Shown here piece by piece: positions 34,624-46,999 of a stretch of DNA of 64,000 nucleotides. Position 1 is the stretch's first letter, and every line of letters begins with the position of its first letter. A program made the position numbers and the translations under genes. Origin of the DNA: Acidisoma silvae (GTDB lineage: Bacteria > Pseudomonadota > Alphaproteobacteria > Acetobacterales > Acetobacteraceae); contig NZ_JAESVB010000003.1 in NCBI RefSeq assembly GCF_020618775.1, forward strand, positions 434,001 to 498,000, given 5' to 3'. The notes beneath the pieces were generated by a model. It ran no database searches. It had not been told where the DNA came from and was given only the letters and a program-made list of their open reading frames with translations.

Positions 34624-35720
34624 CAGACTGGCCCCAGCGCGTTGCCATCATCTCGGATGCCTGGCATCCGCAGGTCAATGGCGTGGTCCGCAGCCTGGGT
34701 CAGCTGGTCGGCGAGCTGCGCGCCCGCGGTATTGAGGTCGAGGTCTTCGGGCCGGACCGGTTCCGCACTTTGCCTTGCCCGTTTTACCCGGAAATCCGCC
34801 TGGCCCTGATGCCCGGCCAGCGGCTGCATAAGATGCTGCGGGATTTCAAGCCGGACGCTTTGCATATCGCGACTGAAGGGCCTCTGGGCCTGTCCGCGCG
34901 ACGCTTCGCCCGTGCCGGCGGCTACGCCTTCACCACGTCCTTCCATACCCGCTTCCCGGAATACATCGCGGCGCGCCTGCCCTTTCCGCGTGCCTGGACC
35001 GAGTGGATCGCCTATCGCTGGATACGCTCCTTCCACGCGGCAGGTTCCGCCGTCATGGCGGCGACGCCCAGCCTGATCAAAGAGCTGTCAGGGCGCGGTT
35101 TCGCCAATGTCTGCCATTGGACGCGGGGCGTGGACACGGCACGCTTCACGCCGGATCTGCGGCAGGAAACAGAAGGCCTGGCGCGTCCGGTCTTTCTCTA
35201 TGCCGGCCGCCTGGCGGTCGAGAAGAATATCGAGGCTTTCCTTGGTCTGGACCTGCCGGGTTCGAAGCTTGTGGTCGGCGACGGGCCGGATCGCGCCAGC
35301 CTTGAGAAGCGCTTTCCGGACGCCCGCTTCACCGGCATGCTGAAAGGGGCGGACCTGACACGCGCCTATGCCTCGGCCGACGTTTTCGTCTTTCCCAGCA
35401 AGACCGATACTTTCGGGCTGGTGATGCTGGAAGCGCTGGCCTGCGGCACGCCGGTCGCGGCCTATCCGGTCATGGGGCCGCGCGACATCATCACGGCGGC
35501 GGACCCTGGCATCGGCAGGCTGGACGAGGATCTGCGGGTCGCGGCGCTGGCGGCCCTGTCGGCCGACCGCTCGGCCTGCCGCCGCTTCGCCGAGCGCTTT
35601 TCCTGGTCGGCGGCCAGCACCATGTTCCTAAACAATCTGGTGCCGGTGGCGTCGCGCAAGTCTGCGGCCAAATCCAAGGGATTCAAGGCAGGCCGTTTGC
35701 CTCAGGGCGCGCGGGCCTAG
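34620..35720 (+). CDS. GT4-family glycosyltransferase (diacylglycerol/lipid type)
   Basis: A 366-residue GT-B fold enzyme. The N-terminal ISDAWHPQVNGVVRSLGQLVGEL and HIATEGPLGLSARRFA, TTSFHTRFPEY are typical of GT4 enzymes that glycosylate membrane lipids (SqdX/MgtA-like). The C-terminal nucleotide-sugar site is YAGRLAVEKNIEAFLGLDLPGSKLVVGDGP and PSKTDTFGLVMLEALACGTPVAAYP (E-x7-E). Coupled to the LpxH-like gene, it probably builds a glycolipid at the inner membrane. Donor and acceptor are unknown. A short hairpin at 35731-35748 may end the unit. Confidence 0.82.
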   Translation: MTDWPQRVAIISDAWHPQVNGVVRSLGQLVGELRARGIEVEVFGPDRFRTLPCPFYPEIRLALMPGQRLHKMLRDFKPDALHIATEGPLGLSARRFARAGGYAFTTSFHTRFPEYIAARLPFPRAWTEWIAYRWIRSFHAAGSAVMAATPSLIKELSGRGFANVCHWTRGVDTARFTPDLRQETEGLARPVFLYAGRLAVEKNIEAFLGLDLPGSKLVVGDGPDRASLEKRFPDARFTGMLKGADLTRAYASADVFVFPSKTDTFGLVMLEALACGTPVAAYPVMGPRDIITAADPGIGRLDEDLRVAALAALSADRSACRRFAERFSWSAASTMFLNNLVPVASRKSAAKSKGFKAGRLPQGARA

Positions 35721-35730
35721 TCCTTTCTCA

Positions 35731-35748
35731 TGTCGTCCCCGGGCGACA
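35731..35748. terminator. Weak hairpin between convergent GT4 and zapE genes
   Basis: TGTCGTCC / GGGCGACA can fold into a 6-7 bp stem with a small loop, followed on the plus strand by GTTTATG. It sits between two converging stop codons. The T tract is poor. Confidence 0.3.
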
Positions 35749-35772
35749 GTTTATGGGGTGTGGATCTGCAAA

Positions 35773-36954
35773 CTAAGTCAGATGCGCGAGCTCAAAATAG
35801 GCTTCCGTCCGCATTTCCATAAGACGTGACGCCGTGCGCTCGAAAGCCTTGGCACCATCACCGCTAGGATAGAGTTGATCGGGCATCGCTGCGGCGGAGG
35901 CGATGATCTTCACGCGATGATCATACAGATTATCGATCAGGTTGATGAAGCGACGCGCCTCGTTGTGATTGTCCGGCGTCAGCAGCGGAATGTCGTCCAG
36001 CACGACGGCCTGAAAATGGGTCGCAATGGCCAGATAATCCCCGGCGCCCAGATTGCGCGCGCACAGATCGGCGAAGTCGAACCGGGCAATGCCGGCGGCG
36101 GCCTGCGGCACGGCCAGGATGCGGCCCATGACATGCAGTTGCTCGGGCTTCACGGGCGCGCCCCGGCTGAGCTCGGCGAAAGCGGCATCCAGCTTGGCCT
36201 GCGCGGCGGGGCCGGGCGGTACGTGCCAGGTATCTTCGTCGTTGCTGGGGCGCAGCCGCCGATAGTCCTGCTTCGCTTCCAGCACCAGCACATCCAGGTG
36301 CTTCTTCAGCACGGCGATGAAGGGCAGGAAGGCATCGCGCCCAGGCTGGCCCCGGAACAGATCGTCCGGCACGGTATTGGAGGTCGCGACGACGATGACG
36401 CCACGCTCGAACAGCGCTTCGAACAGGCGGCCGAGCAGGATGGCGTCGGCGATGTCGTTGATCTGGAATTCGTCGAAGCACAGCAGGATCGCCTCATCGG
36501 CGATGCGGTCGGCGAGTGGCGGGATAGGATCGTCGCCACCCGGATTTTCCTGCTTCCAGGCGAAGACGCGCGCGTGCGTCTCCTGCATGAAGGCGTGGAA
36601 ATGGATGCGCCGACGGCGCGGCACGTCCGAGGTCTCGAAAAACATGTCCATGAGCATGGACTTGCCGCGACCGACCTCCCCGACAAGATAGAGGCCGTTG
36701 ATCTCCGACCCTGGCGCTTCATCCACCGGCTTGCGGCGCAGAAAGCGGCCGATCAGGGATTTGCGTGCCAGGCGTGCCGGCGGATCGTAGTGGCGCAGCT
36801 TGCTCCACAGGGCTTGCAGGCGTTCGACGGCGGCCGCTTGGGCGGGGTCCGCGACGATCCGTTTCTCAGCCACGGCCTGGCGATAGACGGCCATCGGCCC
36901 GACCCCTGTCGGGGCGCCGCTCAAAACCGGCTGTTCGGGTGCGGACACATCCAT
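35773..36954 (-). CDS. zapE: ZapE/AFG1-type ATPase
   Basis: A ~393-residue P-loop ATPase. Walker A is GEVGRGKSMLMD, preceded by NGLYLVG; RRRRIHFHAFMQETHARVF is family-specific; Walker B is LLCFDEFQINDIADA, then ATSNTVPDDLFRGQPGRDAFLPFI. ZapE affects Z-ring stability in E. coli, and the eukaryotic AFG1/LACE1 relative supports mitochondrial protein turnover. The start is uncertain: ATG 36954 or GTG 36990, neither with a good ribosome site. It is monocistronic. Confidence 0.9.
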   Translation of the reverse strand: MDVSAPEQPVLSGAPTGVGPMAVYRQAVAEKRIVADPAQAAAVERLQALWSKLRHYDPPARLARKSLIGRFLRRKPVDEAPGSEINGLYLVGEVGRGKSMLMDMFFETSDVPRRRRIHFHAFMQETHARVFAWKQENPGGDDPIPPLADRIADEAILLCFDEFQINDIADAILLGRLFEALFERGVIVVATSNTVPDDLFRGQPGRDAFLPFIAVLKKHLDVLVLEAKQDYRRLRPSNDEDTWHVPPGPAAQAKLDAAFAELSRGAPVKPEQLHVMGRILAVPQAAAGIARFDFADLCARNLGAGDYLAIATHFQAVVLDDIPLLTPDNHNEARRFINLIDNLYDHRVKIIASAAAMPDQLYPSGDGAKAFERTASRLMEMRTEAYFELAHLT

Positions 36955-37092
36955 GCGGCGGAGGACATAATCCTGCTTTCGCGTGTGCACAATGGAGCTT
37001 TTCGGAGGACCGGTGCGTGACAGCGGTCCAAGGGCGGGCTATCCGGGCTTGAGCCGCGTTGCGGGTTGGTAAGCATTGGGACGAGAGAGCGC

Positions 37093-37668
37093 ATGACGAT
37101 CCGGATCGACCGGGTGGTGACCCGTGGCGGCGATGAGGGCATGACCTCGCTCGGCACCGGCGTGCGGGTGCGCAAGGATGCGCTTCGGGTGGAGGCTTTC
37201 GGCACGGTCGATGAAGCCAATGCCGCCATCGGCCTGATTCGCCTGCATACCGCTGACCGTCCGGCCGAGGACGCCATGCTGGGCCGAATCCAGAACGACC
37301 TTTTCGATCTCGGTGCCGATCTCTGCGCGCCCGAGACTGAGGCGCAGCCTCAGCGCAGCCGCCTCAGAATTGACGACAGTGCCATTTTCCGGCTGGAAGC
37401 GGAGGTCGAGGCGATGAATGCCGATCTGCCGCCGCTGACGAGCTTCGTGCTGCCGGGCGGCATGCCGGCTGCGGCCTACGCCCATCTCGCCCGCACCATC
37501 ACGCGCCGCGCGGAACGTCTGGTGGTCGCGCTCGCGGCGCAAGAACCGGTCAACCCAGCAGCACTTCGTTACCTCAACCGCCTGTCAGATCATCTTTTCG
37601 TCCTCAGCCGGGCGCTGAATGCCGGTTCGGGTCGCGAAGTGGCCTGGGTTCCCGGCGGTCACCGGTAG
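37093..37668 (+). CDS. PduO-type cob(I)alamin adenosyltransferase
   Basis: A 191-residue enzyme that adds the adenosyl group of coenzyme B12. RVVTRGGDEGMTSLGTG is the ATP-binding N-terminus, then FGTVDEANAAIGLIRL, IQNDLFDLGADLCAP, FVLPGGMPAAAYAHLARTITRRAERLV and YLNRLSDHLFVLSRALN, all PduO/MMAB signatures. ATG 37093 has GAGAG just upstream. It sits directly before bamD, and no B12 biosynthesis or B12-dependent enzyme gene is visible nearby. Confidence 0.93.
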   Translation: MTIRIDRVVTRGGDEGMTSLGTGVRVRKDALRVEAFGTVDEANAAIGLIRLHTADRPAEDAMLGRIQNDLFDLGADLCAPETEAQPQRSRLRIDDSAIFRLEAEVEAMNADLPPLTSFVLPGGMPAAAYAHLARTITRRAERLVVALAAQEPVNPAALRYLNRLSDHLFVLSRALNAGSGREVAWVPGGHR

Positions 37669-37732
37669 CGGCCTCCGCTTCAAGACGCTAAGGGTCTTCG
37701 CGCAAGCTATGGAATGGTATAAGTCGCCGACT

Positions 37733-38650
37733 ATGTCACAGCACCGCCGGATACTTCCGATCGTCCTGATCCTCGCCCCGGCTTTGTCCGGCTGCGGGAT
37801 GTTCAATTCTGGCCCGACCGCGGCCCAGATTTCGACCCGTAACGCGCATCTGCCGCCCGAGGTCGTCTACAACAATGGCATCAACGCCATTCAGAAGCAG
37901 GACTATCAGGCGGCCGTTAACGACTTTAACGACATCGAGCAGAATACGCCCTATTCGCCCTGGGCGACCAATGCCCAGCTGATGCACGGCTATACCGAAT
38001 ATCTGCGCAGCCACTACACCGACGCCATCAGCGCGCTGAACCGCTATATCGACCTGCATCCGGCGGATCGTGACATCGCCTATGCCTATTACCTGCGCGC
38101 GCTCTGCTATTACGAGCAGATCTCGGACGTGCAGCGTGACCAGTCCACGACCAATGATGCCATCACGGCGCTACAGGAAGTCGTCAACCGCTTCCCGAAC
38201 AGCTCGTACGCCCGCGATGCCCAGCTCAAGATCGACCTGGGCGAGGATCAGCTGGCCGGGCATGAAATGGTCGTCGGCAAGTTCTACGAAAAGCAGCATC
38301 TCTATGCTGCCGCCGTCGGCCGCTACCAGGTCGTGATCAACAACTACCAGACGACGAACCACGTCGCCGAAGCGCTGGAACGCCTGACCGAAGTTTATCT
38401 CAAGCTCGGCATGACGGATGAGGCGCGGCGCACCGCGGCTGTGCTGGCCTATAACTATCCGGGCAGCCCTTGGTACAAATCCGCCTATTCGGCGCTGGCT
38501 TCGCAGGGTGTCATCGTCCGCAAGACCGGCGCCGAAAACGCAGCCGACTCGGATTCAGAGACCACGAACGCGACCGGCAGCGTGAGCGCGACGCCGACCA
38601 CCACGCCGCCGCCCAAATCCTCGGGCGGCTTCTTCGGCTGGCTGTTCTAG
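37733..38650 (+). CDS. bamD: Outer-membrane assembly lipoprotein BamD
   Basis: A ~305-residue lipoprotein. The signal peptide from MSQHRRILPI ends in the lipobox LSGC, with the lipidated Cys at ~21. TPR repeats follow: VVYNNGINAIQKQDYQAAVNDFNDIEQNTPYSPWATNAQLM in the first pair, then YTDAISALNRYIDLHPADRDIAYAYYLRAL, and two C-terminal units. It works with BamA to insert barrels such as the two porins. The tail is Ser/Thr-rich and ends in GGFFGWLF. ATG 37733 is chosen for the signal peptide; ATG 37709 is possible. Confidence 0.92.
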   Translation: MSQHRRILPIVLILAPALSGCGMFNSGPTAAQISTRNAHLPPEVVYNNGINAIQKQDYQAAVNDFNDIEQNTPYSPWATNAQLMHGYTEYLRSHYTDAISALNRYIDLHPADRDIAYAYYLRALCYYEQISDVQRDQSTTNDAITALQEVVNRFPNSSYARDAQLKIDLGEDQLAGHEMVVGKFYEKQHLYAAAVGRYQVVINNYQTTNHVAEALERLTEVYLKLGMTDEARRTAAVLAYNYPGSPWYKSAYSALASQGVIVRKTGAENAADSDSETTNATGSVSATPTTTPPPKSSGGFFGWLF

Positions 38651-38678
38651 TTCCCGATCCCGTGGCTGGACAGGCGCC

Positions 38679-42451
<3,773 letters not shown>

Positions 42452-42454
42452 ACG

Positions 42455-42534
42455 GTCATGCGCGGACTTGTTCCGCGCAACTACCCCTCGTGGCGCCGCG
42501 ACGGGTAGACCCGCGCAACGAGTGCGCGGGCGAC
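42455..42534. repeat. Three-hairpin intergenic repeat, copy A
   Basis: It has three stem-loops in a row: GCGCGGA/TCCGCGC (42460-42478), CTACCC-TCG/CGA-GGGTAG (42481-42508) and CCCGCGCA/TGCGCGGG (42510-42530). It begins GTC and ends GAC. The order and junctions (ATCTACCC, GGGTAGACCCGCG, GCGGGCGAC) match copy B at 47000-47098. It lies between convergent ligA and a methyltransferase gene and probably also ends both transcripts. Confidence 0.8.
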
Positions 42535-42542
42535 TTTAAGAA

Positions 42543-43337
42543 TCAGGCGCCTGGGCTGGACCAGGCCGTCATCAGGCCGAGTTTCAGCGTGACGCGCAGG
42601 CGGCCTTCGTCATTGGTCGGCATCCGCATCAGCGCTGACGGGAAGAGGGCCGCCGGGGCCGCCGTGTGGCTGCGCTGGCGGATAGCATTGCGCTCGCCCG
42701 CCGCCTGCAAGTCCCGCAGCAGCGCCAGCGGATTGCCATAGAGCAGCTCGATCTCCTCCTGATCCGCGACCGGAGAGGTGAAGCCGGCGCGTTGCAGCAG
42801 CCCGGCGAGGTCACGGAGCTCGGGGAAGGGGGAGATGCGCGGGCTGACGCCACCACGCAGGTCCGACTCGGCTTCCGTCAGCGCGCGCCGCAACTCGTCC
42901 AGGGTGCCCAGCAGTGGCAGGCTGGCCAGCAACAGGCCATCGGGCTTCATCGCGCGGCGGATCTGGATCAGCGCGCCGGGCAGGTCATTCACCCAATGCA
43001 GCGACAGATTGGCGACGACGAGATCGAAACTGCCGGGGGCGAAGGGAAGCAACTCCTCATCCGCCGCCAGATAGGGCGCGCCGCTGAGCGCTGCCATTTC
43101 GATCGAGAGGTCCATGGCAAGGGTCGGAATGCCCATGGCGCGCAGGCGCGGGGCAATAATGCCGCGCCCGCCGATATCGAGGGCTGCCGAGAAATGCCGT
43201 GTTGTCTCCGTCGCGCGATCCAGCAGCCGGTCGGCGACATCTTCCAGCACGGGCGCGACTTCGGCCACCGTCCGCGCCGCGCGGGTGCGGTGGCGGCGGA
43301 CGGCCGCGCGGTCGAAGATATCGGAACTGTCGGTCAG
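42543..43337 (-). CDS. SAM-dependent methyltransferase (BioC/NDUFAF5-like), probable CTG start
   Basis: A class I methyltransferase: ALDIGGRGIIAPRL is motif I, LLPFAPGSFDLVVANLSLHWVNDLPGALIQIRRAMKPDGLLLAS is the BioC-like core. The first canonical start, GTG 43268, would cut off SSDIFDRAAVRRHRTRAAR, the conserved N-terminal block of this family (IFDRxxVRxxRxRAA). The frame stays open up to CTG 43337, which overlaps the gshA stop as CTGA and has GGAAG 7 bases upstream, so CTG is the likely start (264 residues). Family members methylate malonyl-ACP or hydroxylate/methylate complex I; the substrate is unknown here. Confidence 0.72.
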   Translation of the reverse strand: MTDSSDIFDRAAVRRHRTRAARTVAEVAPVLEDVADRLLDRATETTRHFSAALDIGGRGIIAPRLRAMGIPTLAMDLSIEMAALSGAPYLAADEELLPFAPGSFDLVVANLSLHWVNDLPGALIQIRRAMKPDGLLLASLPLLGTLDELRRALTEAESDLRGGVSPRISPFPELRDLAGLLQRAGFTSPVADQEEIELLYGNPLALLRDLQAAGERNAIRQRSHTAAPAALFPSALMRMPTNDEGRLRVTLKLGLMTAWSSPGA

Positions 43338-44677
43338 ATTGCGGCTTCCGCGAAGATAGGCCGCACGTCGCCCGCCCAGGCGCCGTTATAGCGCGCCAGC
43401 CAATATTCGGCCTGGGTGGGGGCGCCGGCGGCGATCTCGCGCAGCGGTTCCAGATAGATGCCTTCGCCTTGGCCGCGCGCAGCCAGACCGTCTTCGACGA
43501 TGGTGAGCAAAGGCGTCAGCAGGTCGCGAAGCTTGCCTTTCCGCCAGGGCGCATCCAGTCCCTGGGTCGGCACGGCCGCGCGCGTGACCATGAGATCGGC
43601 GGCCGAAAGTCCGCGCACGAGTTCCTCGGCGGCCGTCAGCGCCGCGTCGTCATACAGCAGTCCGACCCAGAAGGCCGAGAAGGCGGTCATCATCGCTGGC
43701 GAGCCTGCATCCGCGCCGCGCATTTCCAGGAAACGCTTGAGACGCACATCGGTGAAGAGCGTCGTCAGGTGATCGGCGAAGTCGCCCATGGTCGGCCGCT
43801 GGCCTTCCAGCCCGGCCAGCTTCCCCGCCATGAAATCCCGAAAGGATCGGCCTGCCGTGTCGATGAAGTGGCCGTCGCGATAGACGAAATACATCGGCAC
43901 ATCGAGCGCGAAATCCGCGAACCGTTCGAAGCCGAACCCATCCTCGAAGACCACGGCCGGAATGCCCGAACGGGCATTGTCGGTATCGGTCCAGACCAGA
44001 GCGCGGTTGGACAGCGCGCCATTGGGCTTGCCCTCATAGAAGGGCGAATTGGCGAAAAGCGCGGTGGCGAAGGATTGCAGTGCCAGGCTGACGCGCAGCT
44101 TGCGCACCATGTCGGCCTCGCTCGCGAAATCCAGATTGACCTGCACGGTGCAGGTGCGGGTCATCATATCCAGCCCGCGCGTGCCGACTTTCGGCATATA
44201 GGCCCGCATGATGCCGTAGCGGCCCTTAGGCATCCAGGGCATCTCGTCGCGCGTCGCGAGAGGATGGAAGCCGAGCGGCGCGAAGCCGAGTCCGAGCGGC
44301 TCGGCCACTTTCCGCACTTCCGCCAGATGCTCGTCCAGTTCGGCCTTGGTTTCGTGAAGAGTCTGGCAAAGGCCGCCCGACAGTTCGAACTGTCCGGCGG
44401 GTTCCAGAGAAACGGAGGCGCCGCCGCGCGTCAGGCCGATGGGCTGGCCCTTGTCCAGGATCGGCGTCCAGCCGTCGGCGCCGATGCCTTCCAGCATGGC
44501 GCGGATGCCGCCGGGCTCATAGGGCGGCGGGGCCAGGGTGTCGTGGCGGAAACCGAATTTCTCGTGCTCCGTGCCGATGCGGAATCGCGCGGCCGGCTTG
44601 CAGCCGGCTTCGAAATAGCCGGCCAGCTGGCTGAGGCCGTCGATAGGGGTGAGGTCGCCCTCGCCGGGGTTAGACAT
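43334..44677 (-). CDS. gshA: Glutamate-cysteine ligase (plant/proteobacterial type)
   Basis: A 447-residue enzyme of the GCS2-like plant type, making gamma-glutamylcysteine, the first step to glutathione. FRIGTEHEKFGF, GGASVSLEPAGQFELSGGL, MPKGRYGIMRAYMP, MTRTCTVQVNLDF (redox-sensitive Cys region) and FALDVPMYFVYRDG are the family blocks. GGAA lies 8 bases before ATG 44677. rsmE ends 36 bases upstream on the same strand and the methyltransferase overlaps downstream, so rsmE-gshA-methyltransferase look like one operon. Confidence 0.95.
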   Translation of the reverse strand: MSNPGEGDLTPIDGLSQLAGYFEAGCKPAARFRIGTEHEKFGFRHDTLAPPPYEPGGIRAMLEGIGADGWTPILDKGQPIGLTRGGASVSLEPAGQFELSGGLCQTLHETKAELDEHLAEVRKVAEPLGLGFAPLGFHPLATRDEMPWMPKGRYGIMRAYMPKVGTRGLDMMTRTCTVQVNLDFASEADMVRKLRVSLALQSFATALFANSPFYEGKPNGALSNRALVWTDTDNARSGIPAVVFEDGFGFERFADFALDVPMYFVYRDGHFIDTAGRSFRDFMAGKLAGLEGQRPTMGDFADHLTTLFTDVRLKRFLEMRGADAGSPAMMTAFSAFWVGLLYDDAALTAAEELVRGLSAADLMVTRAAVPTQGLDAPWRKGKLRDLLTPLLTIVEDGLAARGQGEGIYLEPLREIAAGAPTQAEYWLARYNGAWAGDVRPIFAEAAI

Positions 44678-44713
44678 CGGCTGTTCCGCTCAAGCGTCGT
44701 TAATCAAGAATGG

Positions 44714-45439
44714 CTATGGGCGCTGCAGCAAGGCGAGACCCACGATAGCGGCGGTCTCTGCCCGCAGAATGCGAGGGCCGAGCGACGCAGGCACAAAAAA
44801 CGGAAGCCGGCGCAATGCGTCAAGCTCCCGGGGATCGAAGCCACCTTCCGGCCCGATGAGGAGACCGGCCGCCGATGATATCGGCGGCGGAGGCGGCGCT
44901 GCATCGTCCCGTTCCACGGCGGCGATCAGCGCCCGCTCATTGGGCCATTGTCGTAGCAAACCGTCAAGCGGCTGGGGCGCATGGACCACCGGCACGGTCA
45001 GACGCTCGCATTGCTCGGCTGCTTCCGTTGCGATGACGCGAAGGCGTTCCGGATTCGGCCGGGCCGGCTGGCTGCGCTGGGTGATGACCGGGAGGATGGC
45101 GGCAGCACCGAGTTCGGTCGCCTTTTCCACCGCCCATTCCAGCGCCTCGCGCTTGATGATGGAAATCAGCAGCCAGAGGTCGAGTTCCGGCACCTGCGGG
45201 CGAATCAGCGTTTCCGCTTCCAGTCGCGCGCCACGCTTGGTGGTTTCACGGATGACCGCCCGCCATTCGCCGTCGCGGCCGTTGAACAGCCGCAGGCTGT
45301 CGCCCGCCGAGCGACGCATGACAGTGCCGAGGTAGCGCGATTGGCCTTCGTCCAATAGGACAGGCTTGCCGGGCGCGAGATCGGCCTGGACGTAAAGGCG
45401 AATGGACCCGGTATCGGGTGGGGCGGATAGATCTGTCAT
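44714..45439 (-). CDS. rsmE: 16S rRNA m3U1498 methyltransferase RsmE
   Basis: A 241-residue SPOUT methyltransferase. The N-terminal PUA-like domain (LYVQADLAPG, GQSRYLGTVMRRSAGDSLRLFNGRDGEW) is followed by the knot: ALEWAVEKATELGAAAILPVITQRS, AAEQCERLTVP, LLIGPEGGFDPRELDAL and LGPRILRAETAAIVGLALL. It methylates U1498 of 16S rRNA. Its ATG (45437-45439) overlaps the divergent ubiA ATG (45438-45440) within CATG, so at least one ribosome site lies inside the other gene. Confidence 0.92.
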   Translation of the reverse strand: MTDLSAPPDTGSIRLYVQADLAPGKPVLLDEGQSRYLGTVMRRSAGDSLRLFNGRDGEWRAVIRETTKRGARLEAETLIRPQVPELDLWLLISIIKREALEWAVEKATELGAAAILPVITQRSQPARPNPERLRVIATEAAEQCERLTVPVVHAPQPLDGLLRQWPNERALIAAVERDDAAPPPPPISSAAGLLIGPEGGFDPRELDALRRLPFFVPASLGPRILRAETAAIVGLALLQRP

Positions 45440-46337
45440 GACGGCGCATACAGATATCGAACGTGGCGGCTGGGTCGGCAAGCTCCCAACCAGCCTCGTC
45501 CCCTATGTCATCCTGGCAAGGCTGGATCGTCCCATCGGCGCCTGGCTGCTGTTTCTGCCCGGCCTGTGGAGCATTCTGCTGCCGCGTGCGGCGTGTTGGT
45601 CCAGCCTGCGCCTGATCATCCTCTTCGCCATCGGCTCAGTCGTCATGCGCAGCGCGGGCTGCGTCGTGAACGATATGTGGGATCGCAAGATCGATCGCCT
45701 GGTGGAACGCACGGCCGGGCGGCCGTTGGCTTCGGGCGCTTTGTCCATGCGGCAGGCTTTGGGGTTCCTGGTGCTGCTGCTGGCCATCGGCCTCGCCATC
45801 CTGCTCAGCCTTAATCACGCAGCCCAGATTCTGGGCGTCTCTTCGCTTATCCTGGTCGCGCTCTACCCGGCGGCCAAACGCGTGACCTGGTGGCCGCAGG
45901 CGATGCTGGGCATTACTTTCGGCTTCGGCGCGCCGCTGGGCTATGTCGCCGCGACCGGGCATTTCAGCTGGGCCGCTCTGGCGCTCTATGCCGCCGTCTT
46001 CTTCTGGATTCTGGGCTATGACACGATTTACGCCCATCAGGACCGGGAGGATGACGCGCTTGTCGGCGTCCGTTCCACGGCCCGGCTCTTCGCCGAAACC
46101 TCCGTGCCCTTCCTCGCCGTCTGCTACGGGCTTGTTGTGGTGCTGCTGCTTGTCGCCGGCAGTCTTGCGCATCTGTCGCTGTGGTTTCTGCCCGTGCTGA
46201 TTCTGCCGGCCTGGATGCTGGCACGGCAGGTGACCGGGCTGGACGTCAATAATGCGCCGCTGTGCCTGGCTTTATTCAAAAGCAATAAGTGGGTCGGCCT
46301 TGCCGTGGCTCTCTCGTTCCTGGCTGGCCGCATCTGA
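45438..46337 (+). CDS. ubiA: 4-hydroxybenzoate octaprenyltransferase
   Basis: A ~299-residue polytopic membrane enzyme that prenylates 4-hydroxybenzoate for ubiquinone. The first Asp-rich motif is NDMWDRKIDRLVERTAGRPLASG (NDxxDxxxD), the second YDTIYAHQDREDD. About nine membrane segments follow, beginning with PYVILARLDRPIGAWLLFLPGLW. The MTAHTDIERGGW start at 45438 fits homologues; an ATG at 45402 with AAGG nearby is an alternative. It overlaps the METTL20-like gene by TGATG. No UbiC for its substrate is seen apart from the exported relative at 8803-9456. Confidence 0.95.
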   Translation: MTAHTDIERGGWVGKLPTSLVPYVILARLDRPIGAWLLFLPGLWSILLPRAACWSSLRLIILFAIGSVVMRSAGCVVNDMWDRKIDRLVERTAGRPLASGALSMRQALGFLVLLLAIGLAILLSLNHAAQILGVSSLILVALYPAAKRVTWWPQAMLGITFGFGAPLGYVAATGHFSWAALALYAAVFFWILGYDTIYAHQDREDDALVGVRSTARLFAETSVPFLAVCYGLVVVLLLVAGSLAHLSLWFLPVLILPAWMLARQVTGLDVNNAPLCLALFKSNKWVGLAVALSFLAGRI

Positions 46338-46990
46338 TGCCGATTGCCGACTCCGAAGCCTTTCTCCGCGCGCATACGGCCTTGTCGGCGGCGGCCATCG
46401 TGCCCGAAATTTCCCTCTATCTTGCGACCGAGATCACCCCGATCTGGCAGGCGACCGAGGCCTGGCTGGCGGAAACCGGGATCGAACCGCCCTTCTGGGC
46501 TTTCGCCTGGCCGGGCAGTCAGGCGCTGGCGCGGATCATTCTCGACAGGCCCGATCTCGTCGCAGGCAAGCGCGTGCTGGATTTCGCGGCCGGCTGCGGC
46601 CTGGCGGCCATCGCCTGCGCCAAGGCGGGTGCCGCATCCGTGGAAGCCGCCGAGATCGATCCGCTGGCCATTGCCTCTACTCTGCTGAACGCGGCGGAGA
46701 ACGGGGTTTCCGTCATCGCCGAGACGCGGGACGTGGTGGGGGACGCCTGCCGCTGGGATCTGATTTTATGCGGCGACGTCTGTTACGAGGCACCGATGAC
46801 CGGGCATATTCTGCCCTGGCTGCGCGCCATGGTGACGGCGGGGGCGGAGGTCTGGGTCGCCGACCCCGGCCGCGCCTATCTGCCGCGCCAGGGCATGGAG
46901 GTCATCGAGCGGATGATGGTGCCCACGACTTTGGAGCTTGAGGATACGAAGGAACGCCCGGTGACGGTGTTCCGGCTGGAAGCCGCCTGA
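46337..46990 (+). CDS. Class I methyltransferase, METTL20/ETFB-KMT-like
   Basis: A 217-residue protein. TPIWQATEAWLAETGIEPPFWAFAWPGSQALARIIL is the N-terminal block, motif I is VLDFAAGCGLAAIACAKAGA, EAAEIDPLAIAST is motif II and LILCGDVCYEAPMT is the post-motif region (family DVxYE). Alphaproteobacterial METTL20 homologues trimethylate a lysine of electron-transfer flavoprotein beta. ETFB is not in this window, so this target is inferred from family. It is coupled to ubiA (TGATG). Confidence 0.78.
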   Translation: MPIADSEAFLRAHTALSAAAIVPEISLYLATEITPIWQATEAWLAETGIEPPFWAFAWPGSQALARIILDRPDLVAGKRVLDFAAGCGLAAIACAKAGAASVEAAEIDPLAIASTLLNAAENGVSVIAETRDVVGDACRWDLILCGDVCYEAPMTGHILPWLRAMVTAGAEVWVADPGRAYLPRQGMEVIERMMVPTTLELEDTKERPVTVFRLEAA

Positions 46991-46999
46991 CTCTCAATT

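Noticed and set aside
43199-44878. A 559-codon plus-strand frame over gshA
   Set aside because: Antisense to gshA, which has all family motifs; the frame shows no domain.
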